Origin: Streptomyces sp. Ag109_O5-1
GTDB lineage: Bacteria > Actinomycetota > Actinomycetes > Streptomycetales > Streptomycetaceae
Assembly: GCF_003814875.1 (NCBI RefSeq)
Contig: NZ_RKQF01000001.1
Coordinates: forward strand, 4,092,001 to 4,156,000
Direction of reading: 5' to 3'
Length of the DNA: 64,000 nt
Shown: piece after piece, positions 1-8,816 of the stretch
Numbering within the stretch: the stretch's first letter is position 1
Layout of the letters: every line of letters begins with the position of its first letter
Made by a program: the position numbers and the translations under genes
Notes under the pieces: model-generated
The model's database searches: none
What the model was told of the DNA's origin: nothing
What the model saw: the letters and a program-made list of their open reading frames with translations, nothing else

Positions 1-256
1 CCGGCTCTCGCACCAGATCACCCGTATGGAGAACGCGAACCTGGTCCGCCGCGAGAACTGCGAGTCCGACCGCCGGGGGCTGTTCGCCGTCCTCACCGAG
101 CACGGCATGGAGACGATGAAGAAGGTGGCGCCACATCATGTCGCCTCCGTGCGACGGCATTTCATCGATCTGCTGTCGCCGGAGGCACTCATAGAGCTGG
201 ACAAGGGCCTGAAGCCGATCGCCGAGCACCTGCGGGGGCAGCGCGGGCGCCCGTGA
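1..256 (+). CDS. MarR-family transcriptional regulator, C-terminal part (5' end outside window)
   Basis: The open frame is already running at the window edge (LSHQITRMEN...), so the internal ATG at 26 is not the start. The residues LSHQITRMENANLVRRENC and SDRRGLFAVLTEHG fit the recognition helix and winged beta-hairpin (DxRG motif) of MarR regulators, followed by the C-terminal dimerisation helices. About 84 residues remain of a usual 140-160. MarR proteins are dimeric DNA-binding repressors, often responsive to small phenolic ligands. The ligand and target cannot be read here because the N-terminus and promoter are missing. A terminator-like hairpin follows directly, and the next gene is on the opposite strand. 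Confidence 0.85.
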   Translation, partial: RLSHQITRMENANLVRRENCESDRRGLFAVLTEHGMETMKKVAPHHVASVRRHFIDLLSPEALIELDKGLKPIAEHLRGQRGRP

Positions 257-275
257 CGACAGACGGCATCTGAAG

Positions 276-308
276 GCGGCGGACAAGGGTTCAGGTCTTG
301 TCCGCCGC
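276..308. terminator. Inverted repeat between convergent MarR and MFS genes
   Basis: A perfect 12-bp stem (GCGGCGGACAAG at 276-287, complement at 297-308) encloses a 9-nt loop. It lies 20 bp after the MarR stop and 15 bp before the stop of the opposing MFS gene, so it can end transcription from both sides. There is no strong T-run, which is usual in Streptomyces. Confidence 0.7.
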
Positions 309-323
309 TTGCCGTGGTGCCCC

Positions 324-1592
324 TCAGAGGCGCGGGGCCGTATCCGATGTGCGGCTACCGCCGCGTGGGCGCGACCAGCCCCCACCCAGCCGCAGCCGGG
401 AGACGGTCCGCACCCCTACGGCGGCCACGACCGCGACGCCACCCGACAGCGCGAAGCACACCCACAGCGGTACCGACCCCACCAGCACCCCCGCCACCAC
501 CGACCCACCCGAAGTCCCGGCGTTCACCGCCGCGTTCACCCACGCCCCGGCCCGTGTCCGCTCCTCCTCCGCCGCCGTCTCGTCGGCCAGCAGATACGCC
601 GTGGTCAGGGTCGGTGCCACGAACGCCCCCGCCAGCGCCATGGCACCGGCGAGCGTCCACAGCCCGGGTGCGAACCCGGCGGCCACCAGGACCGCCCCCA
701 GCCCCACCGACAGCCACGCCAGCCGCTCCCCCGCCGGACGGCGCCACTCCACCGCCCCGTTCAGCAGCCCTCCCACCGCGCTGCCCGCGGAGAGCGCGGC
801 CAGCACCCAGGGGACGACCCCGTCGCCGTACGACCGCTGCTCCGCGAACGCCATCACCAGCAGGTCCGCCGCGCTCAGCGCCAGGCCGAGACCGGCGGCC
901 GCGACCACCGGGGCCGCCGGGAAGCGACCGGACGCGCGGCCCTTCTCCCGCTTCGGCGGCACCACCCCCCGCACCGCCGGCGACATCACGAACACACACG
1001 TGCCGGCCAGCATCAGCACCGCGCTCAGCAGCAGCCCCGCCGGGGGCGGGCCGAACCGCAGCAGCAGGCCCACCAGGGCCGGGCCCGACACGAACAGCAG
1101 TTCCTCGGCGACGCCGTCCAGGCTGTACGCCCGTCGCAGCAGCGCGGGGTCGTCGACCAGCCGGCCCCACACGGCCCGCATCGTGGGGCCGAGCGGCGGC
1201 GCGACGCAGCCGGTGAGCGCGGCGGCCGCGGCGAGGACCGCCGGTGGTGCGCCGGGTCGCCAGGTCAGGGCGGCCAGGAGGCAGAGCAGCACGCTGTAGA
1301 CCGCCGCCAGCGGCGGCAGTGCGCGCCGTGGGCCGTAGCGGTCCACCAGGGTCGCCCGGACGGGCAGCAGGACGACCATCGTGCCGCCGAAGAGGGCCAT
1401 CACCAGACCGGAGACGGCGTAGGAGCCGGTCGCCCTGGTGACGGACAGCAGCACGGCCAGCGAGACCGTGCCGTAGGAGAGCCGGGCCGCGAGGGCGGCC
1501 AGGAAGGTGCGGCGCGCGTGCGGGACGCGCAGGACGGCGGCGTAGGAGGGCCGCTGGGCAGGCGAAGGGCGCGATGAGGTCAGCGCGGACAT
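324..1592 (-). CDS. MFS transporter
   Basis: A 422-residue hydrophobic protein with about 12 predicted membrane spans in two halves, of the small-molecule exporter type (no obvious substrate). The loop LVDRYGPRRAL near residues 90-100 is the D-R-x-G-x-R-R motif between helices 2 and 3 of MFS proteins. I chose the ATG at 1592 because GAGGAA sits 6 nt upstream; an in-frame start 16 codons earlier has no comparable site. The last ~20 codons (SRPRGGSRTSDTAPRL) are encoded by a dispersed intergenic repeat that also supplies the stop codon, so the native C-terminus was probably replaced. Convergent with the MarR gene; substrate unknown. Confidence 0.85.
   Translation of the reverse strand: MSALTSSRPSPAQRPSYAAVLRVPHARRTFLAALAARLSYGTVSLAVLLSVTRATGSYAVSGLVMALFGGTMVVLLPVRATLVDRYGPRRALPPLAAVYSVLLCLLAALTWRPGAPPAVLAAAAALTGCVAPPLGPTMRAVWGRLVDDPALLRRAYSLDGVAEELLFVSGPALVGLLLRFGPPPAGLLLSAVLMLAGTCVFVMSPAVRGVVPPKREKGRASGRFPAAPVVAAAGLGLALSAADLLVMAFAEQRSYGDGVVPWVLAALSAGSAVGGLLNGAVEWRRPAGERLAWLSVGLGAVLVAAGFAPGLWTLAGAMALAGAFVAPTLTTAYLLADETAAEEERTRAGAWVNAAVNAGTSGGSVVAGVLVGSVPLWVCFALSGGVAVVAAVGVRTVSRLRLGGGWSRPRGGSRTSDTAPRL
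329..374 (+). repeat. Dispersed repeat family A, copy 1
   Basis: This 46-bp stretch is nearly identical to the reverse complement of 41562-41606; both contain the core GATGTGCGGCTACCGCCGCG. It overlaps the 3' end of the MFS gene. It continues into a GCGACCAGCCCCCACC module that also flanks the family B repeats in this window. I recognise such modules as common small intergenic repeats of Streptomyces; function unknown. Confidence 0.7.
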
Positions 1593-1768
1593 GAGGGTTC
1601 CTCGGGCAGAGGCGGAAGAGGGGACACCTGAGCGCGCCACGGCACGGGGTCTTCACGTGCCGGTGGCGGCGCCGGGTGCGCTCTTACGCCAAGGAGAGGA
1701 ACATGCCGGTCAAGTTAGCAGCGGCAAGGGAGGGTTGGCCATCGTCAGGGCCTGCGACGGGGCCGCCG

Positions 1769-2725
1769 TCAGGCCTCCGTCAGGCTCGCCACCAGTTCGT
1801 CCGCCGCGCGGTAGGGGTCGAGCTCGCCGGCCACGATGCGTTCCGCGAGGGCGCCCAGGTGGCGGTCCCCGTGCAGGTCGCCGATGCGTTCGCGCAGGGC
1901 CGTGACCGCGATCGTCTCGACCTCGCGGGAGGCGCGGGACAGGCGGCGTTCCGCCAGGACGCCGTGCTCCTCCATCCACGCGCGGTGTTTCTCCAGGGCC
2001 TCCACGAGCTCGTCGATGCCCTCGGCGCGGGCCGCGACCGTCTTGACGATCGGGGGACGCCAGTCGCCGGGGCCCCGGGACTCGCCCAGGCCCAGCATGT
2101 GGTTCAGTTCGCGGGCCGTGGCGTCCGCGCCGTCCCGGTCCGCCTTGTTGACGACGTAGACGTCGCCGATCTCCAGGATTCCGGCCTTGGCCGCCTGGAT
2201 GCCGTCGCCCATTCCGGGGGCGAGCAGGACGACCGAGGTGTCCGCCTGGGAGGCGATCTCGACCTCCGACTGGCCCACGCCGACCGTTTCCACGAGGATC
2301 ACGTCGCAGCCCGCCGCGTCCAGGACGCGGATGGCCTGGGGGGCCGACCAGGCGAGGCCGCCCAGGTGGCCCCGGGTCGCCATCGAGCGGATGTAGACGC
2401 CGGGGTCCGAGGCGTGGTCGGACATACGGACCCGGTCGCCGAGGAGGGCGCCTCCGGAGAAGGGCGAGGACGGGTCGACGGCCAGGACGCCGACCCGTTT
2501 GCCTTGTTTGCGATACGCCGTCACGAGGGCGGAGGTGGAGGTCGACTTGCCGACACCCGGCGAGCCTGTCAGGCCCACCACATACGCGTTGCCGGTCAGC
2601 GGCGCCAGTGCCGCCATGACCTCCCTGAGCTGCGGGGACGCCCCCTCCACCAGTGAGATCAGCCGGGCCACCGCGCGCGGTCGGCCCTCCCTGGCCTGGG
2701 CCACCAGCGTGGCGACGTCCTGCAT
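1769..2725 (-). CDS. meaB: Methylmalonyl-CoA mutase-associated GTPase MeaB
   Basis: G3E-family P-loop GTPase of 318 residues that protects and loads adenosylcobalamin into methylmalonyl-CoA mutase. Walker A GSPGVGKST is at about residues 54-62, followed by VLAVDPSSPFSGGALLGDR (switch region) and the guanine-specificity motif NKAD. Length and layout fit MeaB/ArgK. I prefer the ATG at 2725: GGAG lies 5 nt upstream, whereas the GTG at 2728 leaves 2 nt. It follows the thiolase gene by about 30 bp on the same strand. The opposite-strand neighbour encodes methylmalonyl-CoA epimerase, and a cobalamin adenosyltransferase lies at 24379, so propionyl-CoA handling is the likely context. The mutase itself is not in this window. 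Confidence 0.95.
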   Translation of the reverse strand: MQDVATLVAQAREGRPRAVARLISLVEGASPQLREVMAALAPLTGNAYVVGLTGSPGVGKSTSTSALVTAYRKQGKRVGVLAVDPSSPFSGGALLGDRVRMSDHASDPGVYIRSMATRGHLGGLAWSAPQAIRVLDAAGCDVILVETVGVGQSEVEIASQADTSVVLLAPGMGDGIQAAKAGILEIGDVYVVNKADRDGADATARELNHMLGLGESRGPGDWRPPIVKTVAARAEGIDELVEALEKHRAWMEEHGVLAERRLSRASREVETIAVTALRERIGDLHGDRHLGALAERIVAGELDPYRAADELVASLTEA

Positions 2726-2754
2726 CACAGCTCCGTTCGCTCAGGAAAACGTGT

Positions 2755-3960
2755 TCAGGCCTTCGGTACCCGCACGATCAGCGCGTCACCCTGGCCGCCG
2801 CCACCGCACAGCGCGGCCGCGCCGACCCCGCCGCCCCGGCGCTTGAGCTCCAGGGCCAGGTGCAGGACGACACGCGCGCCGGACATGCCGATGGGGTGGC
2901 CGAGGGCGATGGCGCCGCCGTTGACGTTCACCCTTTCCGTGGACACGCCGAGGTCCTTCATTGACTGCACGGCGACCGCGGCGAAGGCCTCGTTGATCTC
3001 GATGAGGTCGAGGTCGGAGACCTCCAGGCCGTCCTTCTTCAGGGCGTGCTGGATGGCGTTGGACGGCTGGGACTGGAGCGAGTTGTCCGGGCCGGCCACG
3101 TTGCCGTGCGCGCCGATCTCGGCGAGCCACTGAAGGCCCAGCTCCTCGGCCTTGGCCTTGCTCATCACGACCACGGCCGCCGCACCGTCCGAGATCTGCG
3201 AGGAGGTGCCGGCGGTGATCGTGCCGTCGCGGGTGAACGCGGGCCGCAGCTTGCCGAGCGACTCCACCGTGGTGTCGCCGCGGATGCCCTCGTCCTTGCT
3301 GAAGACGACCGGCTCGCCCTTGCGCTGCGGGATCTCGACCGGGGTGATCTCGGCCTCGAAGATCCCGTTCTTCTGCGCGGCCGCGGCCCGCTGGTGGGAC
3401 AGGGCGGCGATCTCGTCCTGCTCGGGGCGCTTGATACCGAGGCGGGTGTTGTGCTTCTCCGTGGACTCGCCCATGGCGATGCCCTCGAAGGAGTCGGTGA
3501 GGCCGTCGTACGCCATCGCGTCGAGCATCTCGATGGCGCCGTACTTGAAGCCCTCGCGGGACTTCGGGAGCAGGTGCGGGGCGTTGGTCATGGACTCCTG
3601 GCCGCCCGCGACCACGATGTCGAACTCGCCCGCGCGGATCAGCTGGTCGGCGAGCGCGATGGCGTCGAGGCCGGACAGGCACACCTTGTTGATCGTGAGC
3701 GCCGGGACGTTCATCGGGATGCCGGCCTTGACGGCGGCCTGGCGGGCCGGGATCTGGCCGGCGCCGGCCTGGAGCACCTGGCCCATGATCACGTACTGCA
3801 CCTGGTCGCCCCCGATCCCCGCACGGTCGAGGGCGGCCTTGATCGCGAAGCCGCCGAGGTCGGCTCCGGAGAAGGACTTCAGCGAGCCCAGCAGCCGTCC
3901 CATGGGCGTCCGCGCGCCCGCGACGATCACTGAGGTTGTTCCAGCGGTTCCAGAAGTCAT
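2755..3960 (-). CDS. Acetyl-CoA C-acetyltransferase (thiolase)
   Basis: A 401-residue biosynthetic-type thiolase that interconverts two acetyl-CoA and acetoacetyl-CoA. Cys94 in NKVCLSG is the acylated nucleophile, His355 in GHPIG activates it, and Cys385 in ALCGGGGQG is the second catalytic Cys. The protein is full length for the family and has no signal peptide, so it is cytosolic. It is upstream of meaB in the same transcription unit and divergent from the epimerase gene, with 149 bp between. With the 3-hydroxybutyryl-CoA dehydrogenase at 21094 it could feed butyryl-CoA and ethylmalonyl-CoA precursors for polyketides, which is inference. Several paralogues exist in streptomycetes, so I give no symbol. 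Confidence 0.93.
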   Translation of the reverse strand: MTSGTAGTTSVIVAGARTPMGRLLGSLKSFSGADLGGFAIKAALDRAGIGGDQVQYVIMGQVLQAGAGQIPARQAAVKAGIPMNVPALTINKVCLSGLDAIALADQLIRAGEFDIVVAGGQESMTNAPHLLPKSREGFKYGAIEMLDAMAYDGLTDSFEGIAMGESTEKHNTRLGIKRPEQDEIAALSHQRAAAAQKNGIFEAEITPVEIPQRKGEPVVFSKDEGIRGDTTVESLGKLRPAFTRDGTITAGTSSQISDGAAAVVVMSKAKAEELGLQWLAEIGAHGNVAGPDNSLQSQPSNAIQHALKKDGLEVSDLDLIEINEAFAAVAVQSMKDLGVSTERVNVNGGAIALGHPIGMSGARVVLHLALELKRRGGGVGAAALCGGGGQGDALIVRVPKA

Positions 3961-4059
3961 GAGCTGCGAATCCCCTTACCGGCTGCACTGCCGAGGAGTG
4001 AACGAGGGTTTACTTCGAATGTATTGCGTGGCACTCCGTGCCGTCATCGGGCCGTCAGT

Positions 4060-4073
4060 GTGATCGCTGGCAC
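4060..4073 (+). promoter_or_regulatory. Possible Crp-type site between thiolase and epimerase genes
   Basis: The 14 bases fit the published S. coelicolor Crp consensus GTG-N6-GNCAC (GTG ATCGCT GGCAC). The site lies in the divergent promoter region 37 bp before the epimerase start. The match has only seven fixed positions and could occur by chance. Confidence 0.25.
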
Positions 4074-4109
4074 GTTGCGTAACCATCTCGGTGGCGCTGC
4101 ACTGAATCC

Positions 4110-4550
4110 ATGCTGACGCGAATCGACCACATCGGGATCGCCTGTCACGACCTCGACGCGACCGTCGAGTTCTACCGGGCCACGTACGGCTTCGAGGTGT
4201 TCCACACCGAGGTCAACGAGGAACAGGGCGTGCGCGAGGCCATGCTCAAGATCAACGAGACATCCGACGGAGGCGCCTCCTACCTGCAGCTTCTGGAGCC
4301 GACCCGGGAGGACTCGGCGGTCGGGAAGTGGCTCGCGAAGAACGGGGAAGGTGTGCATCACATCGCCTTCGGTACGGCGGATGTGGACGGCGACGCGGCG
4401 GACATCCGCTCCAAGGGCGTACGCGTTCTGTACGACGAGCCACGGATCGGCTCCATGGGGTCGCGGATCACCTTCCTGCACCCGAAGGATTGCCACGGTG
4501 TACTGACAGAACTGGTCACTTCGGCGGCTGTTGAGTCACCTGAGCACTGA
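4110..4550 (+). CDS. mce: Methylmalonyl-CoA epimerase
   Basis: A 146-residue VOC-fold metalloenzyme that interconverts (2S)- and (2R)-methylmalonyl-CoA. Two beta-alpha-beta-beta-beta repeats are visible. The metal ligands of the family fit His7 (DHIGIA), His83/84 (GVHHIAFG) and Glu134 (TELV). Length is typical. The ATG at 4110 has no clear Shine-Dalgarno sequence. It is divergent from thiolase-meaB, which joins the methylmalonyl-CoA functions on both sides of one promoter region. The scy gene follows after about 220 bp. Confidence 0.95.
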   Translation: MLTRIDHIGIACHDLDATVEFYRATYGFEVFHTEVNEEQGVREAMLKINETSDGGASYLQLLEPTREDSAVGKWLAKNGEGVHHIAFGTADVDGDAADIRSKGVRVLYDEPRIGSMGSRITFLHPKDCHGVLTELVTSAAVESPEH

Positions 4551-4772
4551 CCCTCGTACATATGGGCCGGTAGGGTTGGGGGCGGTCGTCCCTTCGCGTG
4601 TTCGCAGGACCGGGGCGGCCGCATGCCGGGGTCCGGGTTTCGGGGGACGAGCGTCGGGGCAGCAGCCCATGCTCCGCCGTTGATCTGACACCATTCCCCG
4701 GGGGCCCCGTTCGGCGGATGGACGGTGCTCGTACGGAGAAGGTTGCGACCAGGGGACGGATGGGACCGCGCA

Positions 4773-7700
4773 GTGCGGGGCTACGAGAGCCAGGAGCGAG
4801 AGCCGGCGGCTGACGTCGACCACCTCACTCGGTTCGAAGCCGAGATGAAACGGCTGAAGACCGAGCGGGAAAAGGCGATCCAGCATGCCGAGGACCTCGG
4901 CTACCAGGTCGAGGTGCTGCGCGCCAAGCTGCATGAGGCGCGGCGCACCATCATGTCCCGGCCCGCGTTCGACGGCGGTGACATCGGCTACCAGGCCGAG
5001 CAGTTGCTCCGTAACGCCCAGATGCAGGCCGACCAGATCCGCCAGGAGGCGGAGCGGGTGGCCGCGGAGGCCCGGGCGCAGACCCAGCGGATCCTTCAGG
5101 AGCACGCCGAGCAGGCGGCGCGGCTCCAGTCCGAGCTGCACCAGGAGGCGGTGACCCGCCGCCAGCAGCTGGACCAGGAGCTGGCCGAGCGCCGGCAGAC
5201 CGTCGAGTCGCACGTCAACGAGAACGTGGCCTGGGCCGAGCAGCTGCGGGCCCGCACGGAGTCGCAGGCACGGCGGCTGCTCGACGAGTCGCGGGCCGAG
5301 GCCGAGCAGGCCATGACGGCCGCCCGTGCCGAGGCCGAGCGGCTGACCGGCGAGGCCCGGCAGCGGCTGACCAACGACGCCGAGGCGGCCCGTGCGGAGG
5401 CCGAGCAGATCCTGCTGCGTGCCCGCCGGGATGCCGAGCGGCTGCTGAACGCCGCCTCCACCCAGGCCCAGGAGGCCACCGACCACGCGGAGCAGCTCCG
5501 CAATTCCACCGCGACGGAGTCGGACTCGGCCCGCCGGCAGGCCGGAGAGCTGAGCCGGGCCGCCGAGCAGCGGATGGCGGAGGCCGAGGAGGCGCTGCGC
5601 AAGGCGCAGTCCGAGGCCGAGAAGCTGGTCACCGAGGCCGAGGCGAACGCCTCCAAGGCGCTGTCCAGTGCCGAGGCCACCAACGAGCAGCGCACCCGTA
5701 CCGCCAAGGAGCAGGTCGCCCGGCTGGTCAGCGAGGCCACCAAGGAGGCCGAGGCCACCAAGGCGGACGCCGAGCAGGTCGTCGCGGATGCCAAGGCCGA
5801 GGCCGAGAAGATCATCGCGGAGGCCTCCGAGAAGGCCCGCACCCTCACCGCCGAGGAGAGCGCCTCCCAGCTGTCCAAGGCCGCGAAGACCGCCGAGGAC
5901 GTCCTGAACAAGGCGTCCGACGAGGCCAAGCAGACCACGCGGGCCGCCGCCGAGGAGGCCGAGCGGATCCGCACCGAGGCGGAGACCGAGGCCGACCGGC
6001 TGCGCGCCGAGGCGCACGACATCGCCGAGCAGCTCAAGGGCACGGCGAAGGACGACACCAAGGAGTACCGCGCCAAGACGGTCGAGCTGCAGGAGGAGGC
6101 CCGCCGGCTGCGCGGCGAGGCCGAGCAGCTGCGGTCCGACGCGGTCGCCGAGGGCGAGTCGATCCGTGCCGAGGCCCGGCGCGAGGCCGTGCAGCAGATC
6201 GAGGAGGCGGCCAGGTCCGCCGAGGAGCTGCTCGCCAAGGCCAAGGCCGACGCCGACGAGCTGCGGCAGACCGCCACCACGGACAGCGAGAAGGTCCGCA
6301 CCGAGGCCATCGAGCGCGCGACCGCGCTGCGCCGGCAGGCCGAGGAGACCCTGGAGCGCACCCGCCAGGAGGCCGACCGGCTCCGCGCGGAGTCGGAGGA
6401 GCAGTCCGAGGGTCTCAAGGCGGACGCCGAGCGGGCCGCGGCCGAGCTGCGCGAGGAGACCGAGCGGGGCGTCGAGGCCCGGCGCGCGGAGGCCGCCGCG
6501 GAGCTGACCCGGCTGCACGCCGAGGCCGAGGACCGGCTGACGGGTGCCGAGCAGGCGCTGACCGAGGCCCGCGAGGAGGCCGGCCGGATCCGCCGGGAGG
6601 CCGGCGAGGAGACCGACCGGCTGCGCGCCGAGGCCGCCGAGCGCATCCGTACGCTCCAGCAGCAGGCCGAGACCGAGGCCGAGCGGCTGCGCGACGAGGC
6701 CGCCGGTGACGCGTCCGCGTCCCGTGCGGAGGGCGAGGCCATCGCCGTACGGCTGCGGTCCGAGGCCGCGGCCGAGGCGGAGCGGCTCAAGCAGGAGGCC
6801 CAGGACACCGCCGACCGGGTGCGTGCCGAGGCGCAGGCGGCCGCCGAGCGGCTGTCCACGGAGGCGTCCGAGACGCTGGCTGCCGCCCAGGAGGAGGCCG
6901 CCCGCCGGCGCCGCGAGGCCGAGGAACTCCTCGGTTCCGCCCGTCAGGAGGCCGACCAGGAGCGCGAGCGGGCCCGCGAGCAGAGCGAGGAGCTCCTCGC
7001 GTCCGCACGCAACCGTGTCGAGGAGGCGCAGGCCGAGGCGCTGCGGCTGGTCGAGGAGGCGGACCGGCGGGCCACCGAGATGGTGTCGGCCGCCGAGCAG
7101 CATGCCCAGCAGGTACGGGACTCGGTCTCCGGGCTGCACGAGCAGGCACAGGACGAGATCACGGGGCTGCGTTCGGCCGCCGAGCACGCGGCGGACCGGA
7201 CCCGCCGGGAGGCGGAGGAGGAGTCGGACCGGGTCCGCGCCGACGCCTACGCGGAGCGGGAGCGGGCCAGCGAGGACGCCACCCGCATCCGGCGCGAGGC
7301 GAACGAGGCGTCCGAGGCCGCGAAGGCGCTGGCCGAGCGGACGGTCGCCGACGCCATGGCGGAGTCGGAGCGGCTGCGTTCGGAGGCGTCCGCGCACGCC
7401 CAGCGGGTGCGGACGGAGGCCTCCGACACCATCGCCCAGGCCGAGCAGGACGCCTCGCGTGCGCGCGGCGAGGCCCGGGAGGACGCCAACCGGATCCGTT
7501 CGGACGCGGCGACCCAGGCCGACACCCTCATCACGGAAGCCCGCAACGAGGCCGAGCTCCTCCAGAACGAGACCATCGCCGAGGCCGACCGGGTTCGCGC
7601 CGACGCCATCGCCAAGGCGGAGAAGCTGATCGCGGACGCCACCGGGGACGCGGAGCGGCTGCGTGCCGAGGCCGCGGAGACGGTCGGTTCCGCCCAGCTG

Positions 7701-8621
7701 CACGCCGACCGGACCCGTGCCGACGCCGAGCGGCTCAAGGGGGACGCGGAGGCGACGGTGGAGCGCTTGCTGAACTCCGCGCGCCAGGAGGCCGAGCGGA
7801 CCCTCGACGAGGCCCGCAAGGACGCCAACAAGCGGCGCCAGGACGTGGCCGAGCAGGTCGACACGCTGATCACGGAGACCACCGCCGAGGCCGACAAGCT
7901 GCTCACCGAGGCCCAGCAGCAGGCCCACAAGACCACCGCCGACGCCGAGTCGCAGGCCGACACCATGGTGGGCGCGGCCCGCAACGAGGCCGAGCGGCTG
8001 GTGTCCGAGGCCACGGTCGAGGGCAACTCGCTGGTGGAGAAGTCCCGTACCGACGCGGACGAGCTGCTCGTCGGCGCCCGCCGGGACGCCACGGCCATAA
8101 GGGAGCGCGCGGAGGAGCTGCGCGACCGCATCACCAGCGAGATCGAGGAGCTCCACGAGCGGGCCCGCCGCGAGGCCGCCGAGACCATGAAGTCCACCGG
8201 CGACCGCTGCGACGCGCTGATCAAGGCGGCCGAGGAGCAGCTCGCCAAGGCCCAGGCCAAGGCCAAGGACCTGGTCTCGGAGGCCAGCTCCGAGGCGGGC
8301 AAGGTCCGGATCGCCGCCGTGAAGAAGGCGGAGGGGCTGCTCAAGGAGGCCGAGCAGAAGAAGGCCACGCTTGTGCGGGAGGCCGAGGAGCTCAAGGCCG
8401 AGGCCATCCGCGAGGCCCGGCGCACGGTCGAGGAGGGCAAGCGCGAGCTGGAGATCCTGGAGCGCCGGCGGGAGAACATCAACGGCGAGATCTCCCGTGT
8501 CCAGGACGTCCTGGAGGCGTTGGAGTCCTTCGAGGCCCCGTCGTCCGGCAAGGACGGCGGAGTCAAGGCGGGCAGCACGGTGGGGGCCCCTCGATCGGGT
8601 GGCAAACCCTCAGAAGGCTAG
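4773..8621 (+). CDS. scy: Scy, long coiled-coil polar-growth scaffold
   Basis: About 1282 residues, almost entirely coiled coil. Heptad/hendecad-like blocks rich in A, E, R and D (EAERLRAEA-type units) recur from about residue 85 to 1200, as in the 51-residue variant repeat described for Scy/FilP. The N-terminal ~80 residues (YESQEREPAADVDHLTRFEAEMKRL) are non-repetitive. Scy assembles at Streptomyces hyphal tips with DivIVA and FilP as part of the polarisome. I chose the GTG at 4773 because similarity to Scy begins at VRGYESQ; an ATG 16 codons upstream is the alternative. The filP gene follows, as in other streptomycetes. The repeat content produces very long spurious antisense frames. Identification rests on sequence character plus synteny. 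Confidence 0.93.
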   Translation: MRGYESQEREPAADVDHLTRFEAEMKRLKTEREKAIQHAEDLGYQVEVLRAKLHEARRTIMSRPAFDGGDIGYQAEQLLRNAQMQADQIRQEAERVAAEARAQTQRILQEHAEQAARLQSELHQEAVTRRQQLDQELAERRQTVESHVNENVAWAEQLRARTESQARRLLDESRAEAEQAMTAARAEAERLTGEARQRLTNDAEAARAEAEQILLRARRDAERLLNAASTQAQEATDHAEQLRNSTATESDSARRQAGELSRAAEQRMAEAEEALRKAQSEAEKLVTEAEANASKALSSAEATNEQRTRTAKEQVARLVSEATKEAEATKADAEQVVADAKAEAEKIIAEASEKARTLTAEESASQLSKAAKTAEDVLNKASDEAKQTTRAAAEEAERIRTEAETEADRLRAEAHDIAEQLKGTAKDDTKEYRAKTVELQEEARRLRGEAEQLRSDAVAEGESIRAEARREAVQQIEEAARSAEELLAKAKADADELRQTATTDSEKVRTEAIERATALRRQAEETLERTRQEADRLRAESEEQSEGLKADAERAAAELREETERGVEARRAEAAAELTRLHAEAEDRLTGAEQALTEAREEAGRIRREAGEETDRLRAEAAERIRTLQQQAETEAERLRDEAAGDASASRAEGEAIAVRLRSEAAAEAERLKQEAQDTADRVRAEAQAAAERLSTEASETLAAAQEEAARRRREAEELLGSARQEADQERERAREQSEELLASARNRVEEAQAEALRLVEEADRRATEMVSAAEQHAQQVRDSVSGLHEQAQDEITGLRSAAEHAADRTRREAEEESDRVRADAYAERERASEDATRIRREANEASEAAKALAERTVADAMAESERLRSEASAHAQRVRTEASDTIAQAEQDASRARGEAREDANRIRSDAATQADTLITEARNEAELLQNETIAEADRVRADAIAKAEKLIADATGDAERLRAEAAETVGSAQLHADRTRADAERLKGDAEATVERLLNSARQEAERTLDEARKDANKRRQDVAEQVDTLITETTAEADKLLTEAQQQAHKTTADAESQADTMVGAARNEAERLVSEATVEGNSLVEKSRTDADELLVGARRDATAIRERAEELRDRITSEIEELHERARREAAETMKSTGDRCDALIKAAEEQLAKAQAKAKDLVSEASSEAGKVRIAAVKKAEGLLKEAEQKKATLVREAEELKAEAIREARRTVEEGKRELEILERRRENINGEISRVQDVLEALESFEAPSSGKDGGVKAGSTVGAPRSGGKPSEG

Positions 8622-8748
8622 AGACCGGAGAGGGTTCTGTAGTCTTCTGGGGTATTTGACCGAATCTGGGGCAGAGGCTTTGGCAAGCGTTCTCACAGCG
8701 AGCCACCCAAAAGGGGTGTCATTCTCCAGATCAAACACGCATCCGCTC

Positions 8749-8776
8749 GATGACACACCGCTTTCGCCCCTAGGAT
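8749..8776 (+). promoter_or_regulatory. Candidate filP promoter
   Basis: GATGAC (8749-8754) is followed after 16 bp by TAGGAT (8771-8776), a good -10 for the principal sigma factor HrdB. The predicted start would be about 35 nt upstream of the filP ATG. The -35 match is only moderate. It would let filP be expressed independently of scy. Confidence 0.4.
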
Positions 8777-8816
8777 TCCACCTATCACCTCACCGGTCTC
8801 ACTCGACAGGAAACCC

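Noticed and set aside
4536..8156. 1206-codon minus-strand open frame
   Set aside because: It is the antisense shadow of scy. Its Leu/Gly/Arg-rich product is what GC-biased third positions give opposite a coiled-coil gene.
4773..8621. Tandem DNA repeat array or CRISPR
   Set aside because: Repetition is at the protein level (coiled-coil units); DNA units diverge and vary in length, with no spacer/repeat pattern.
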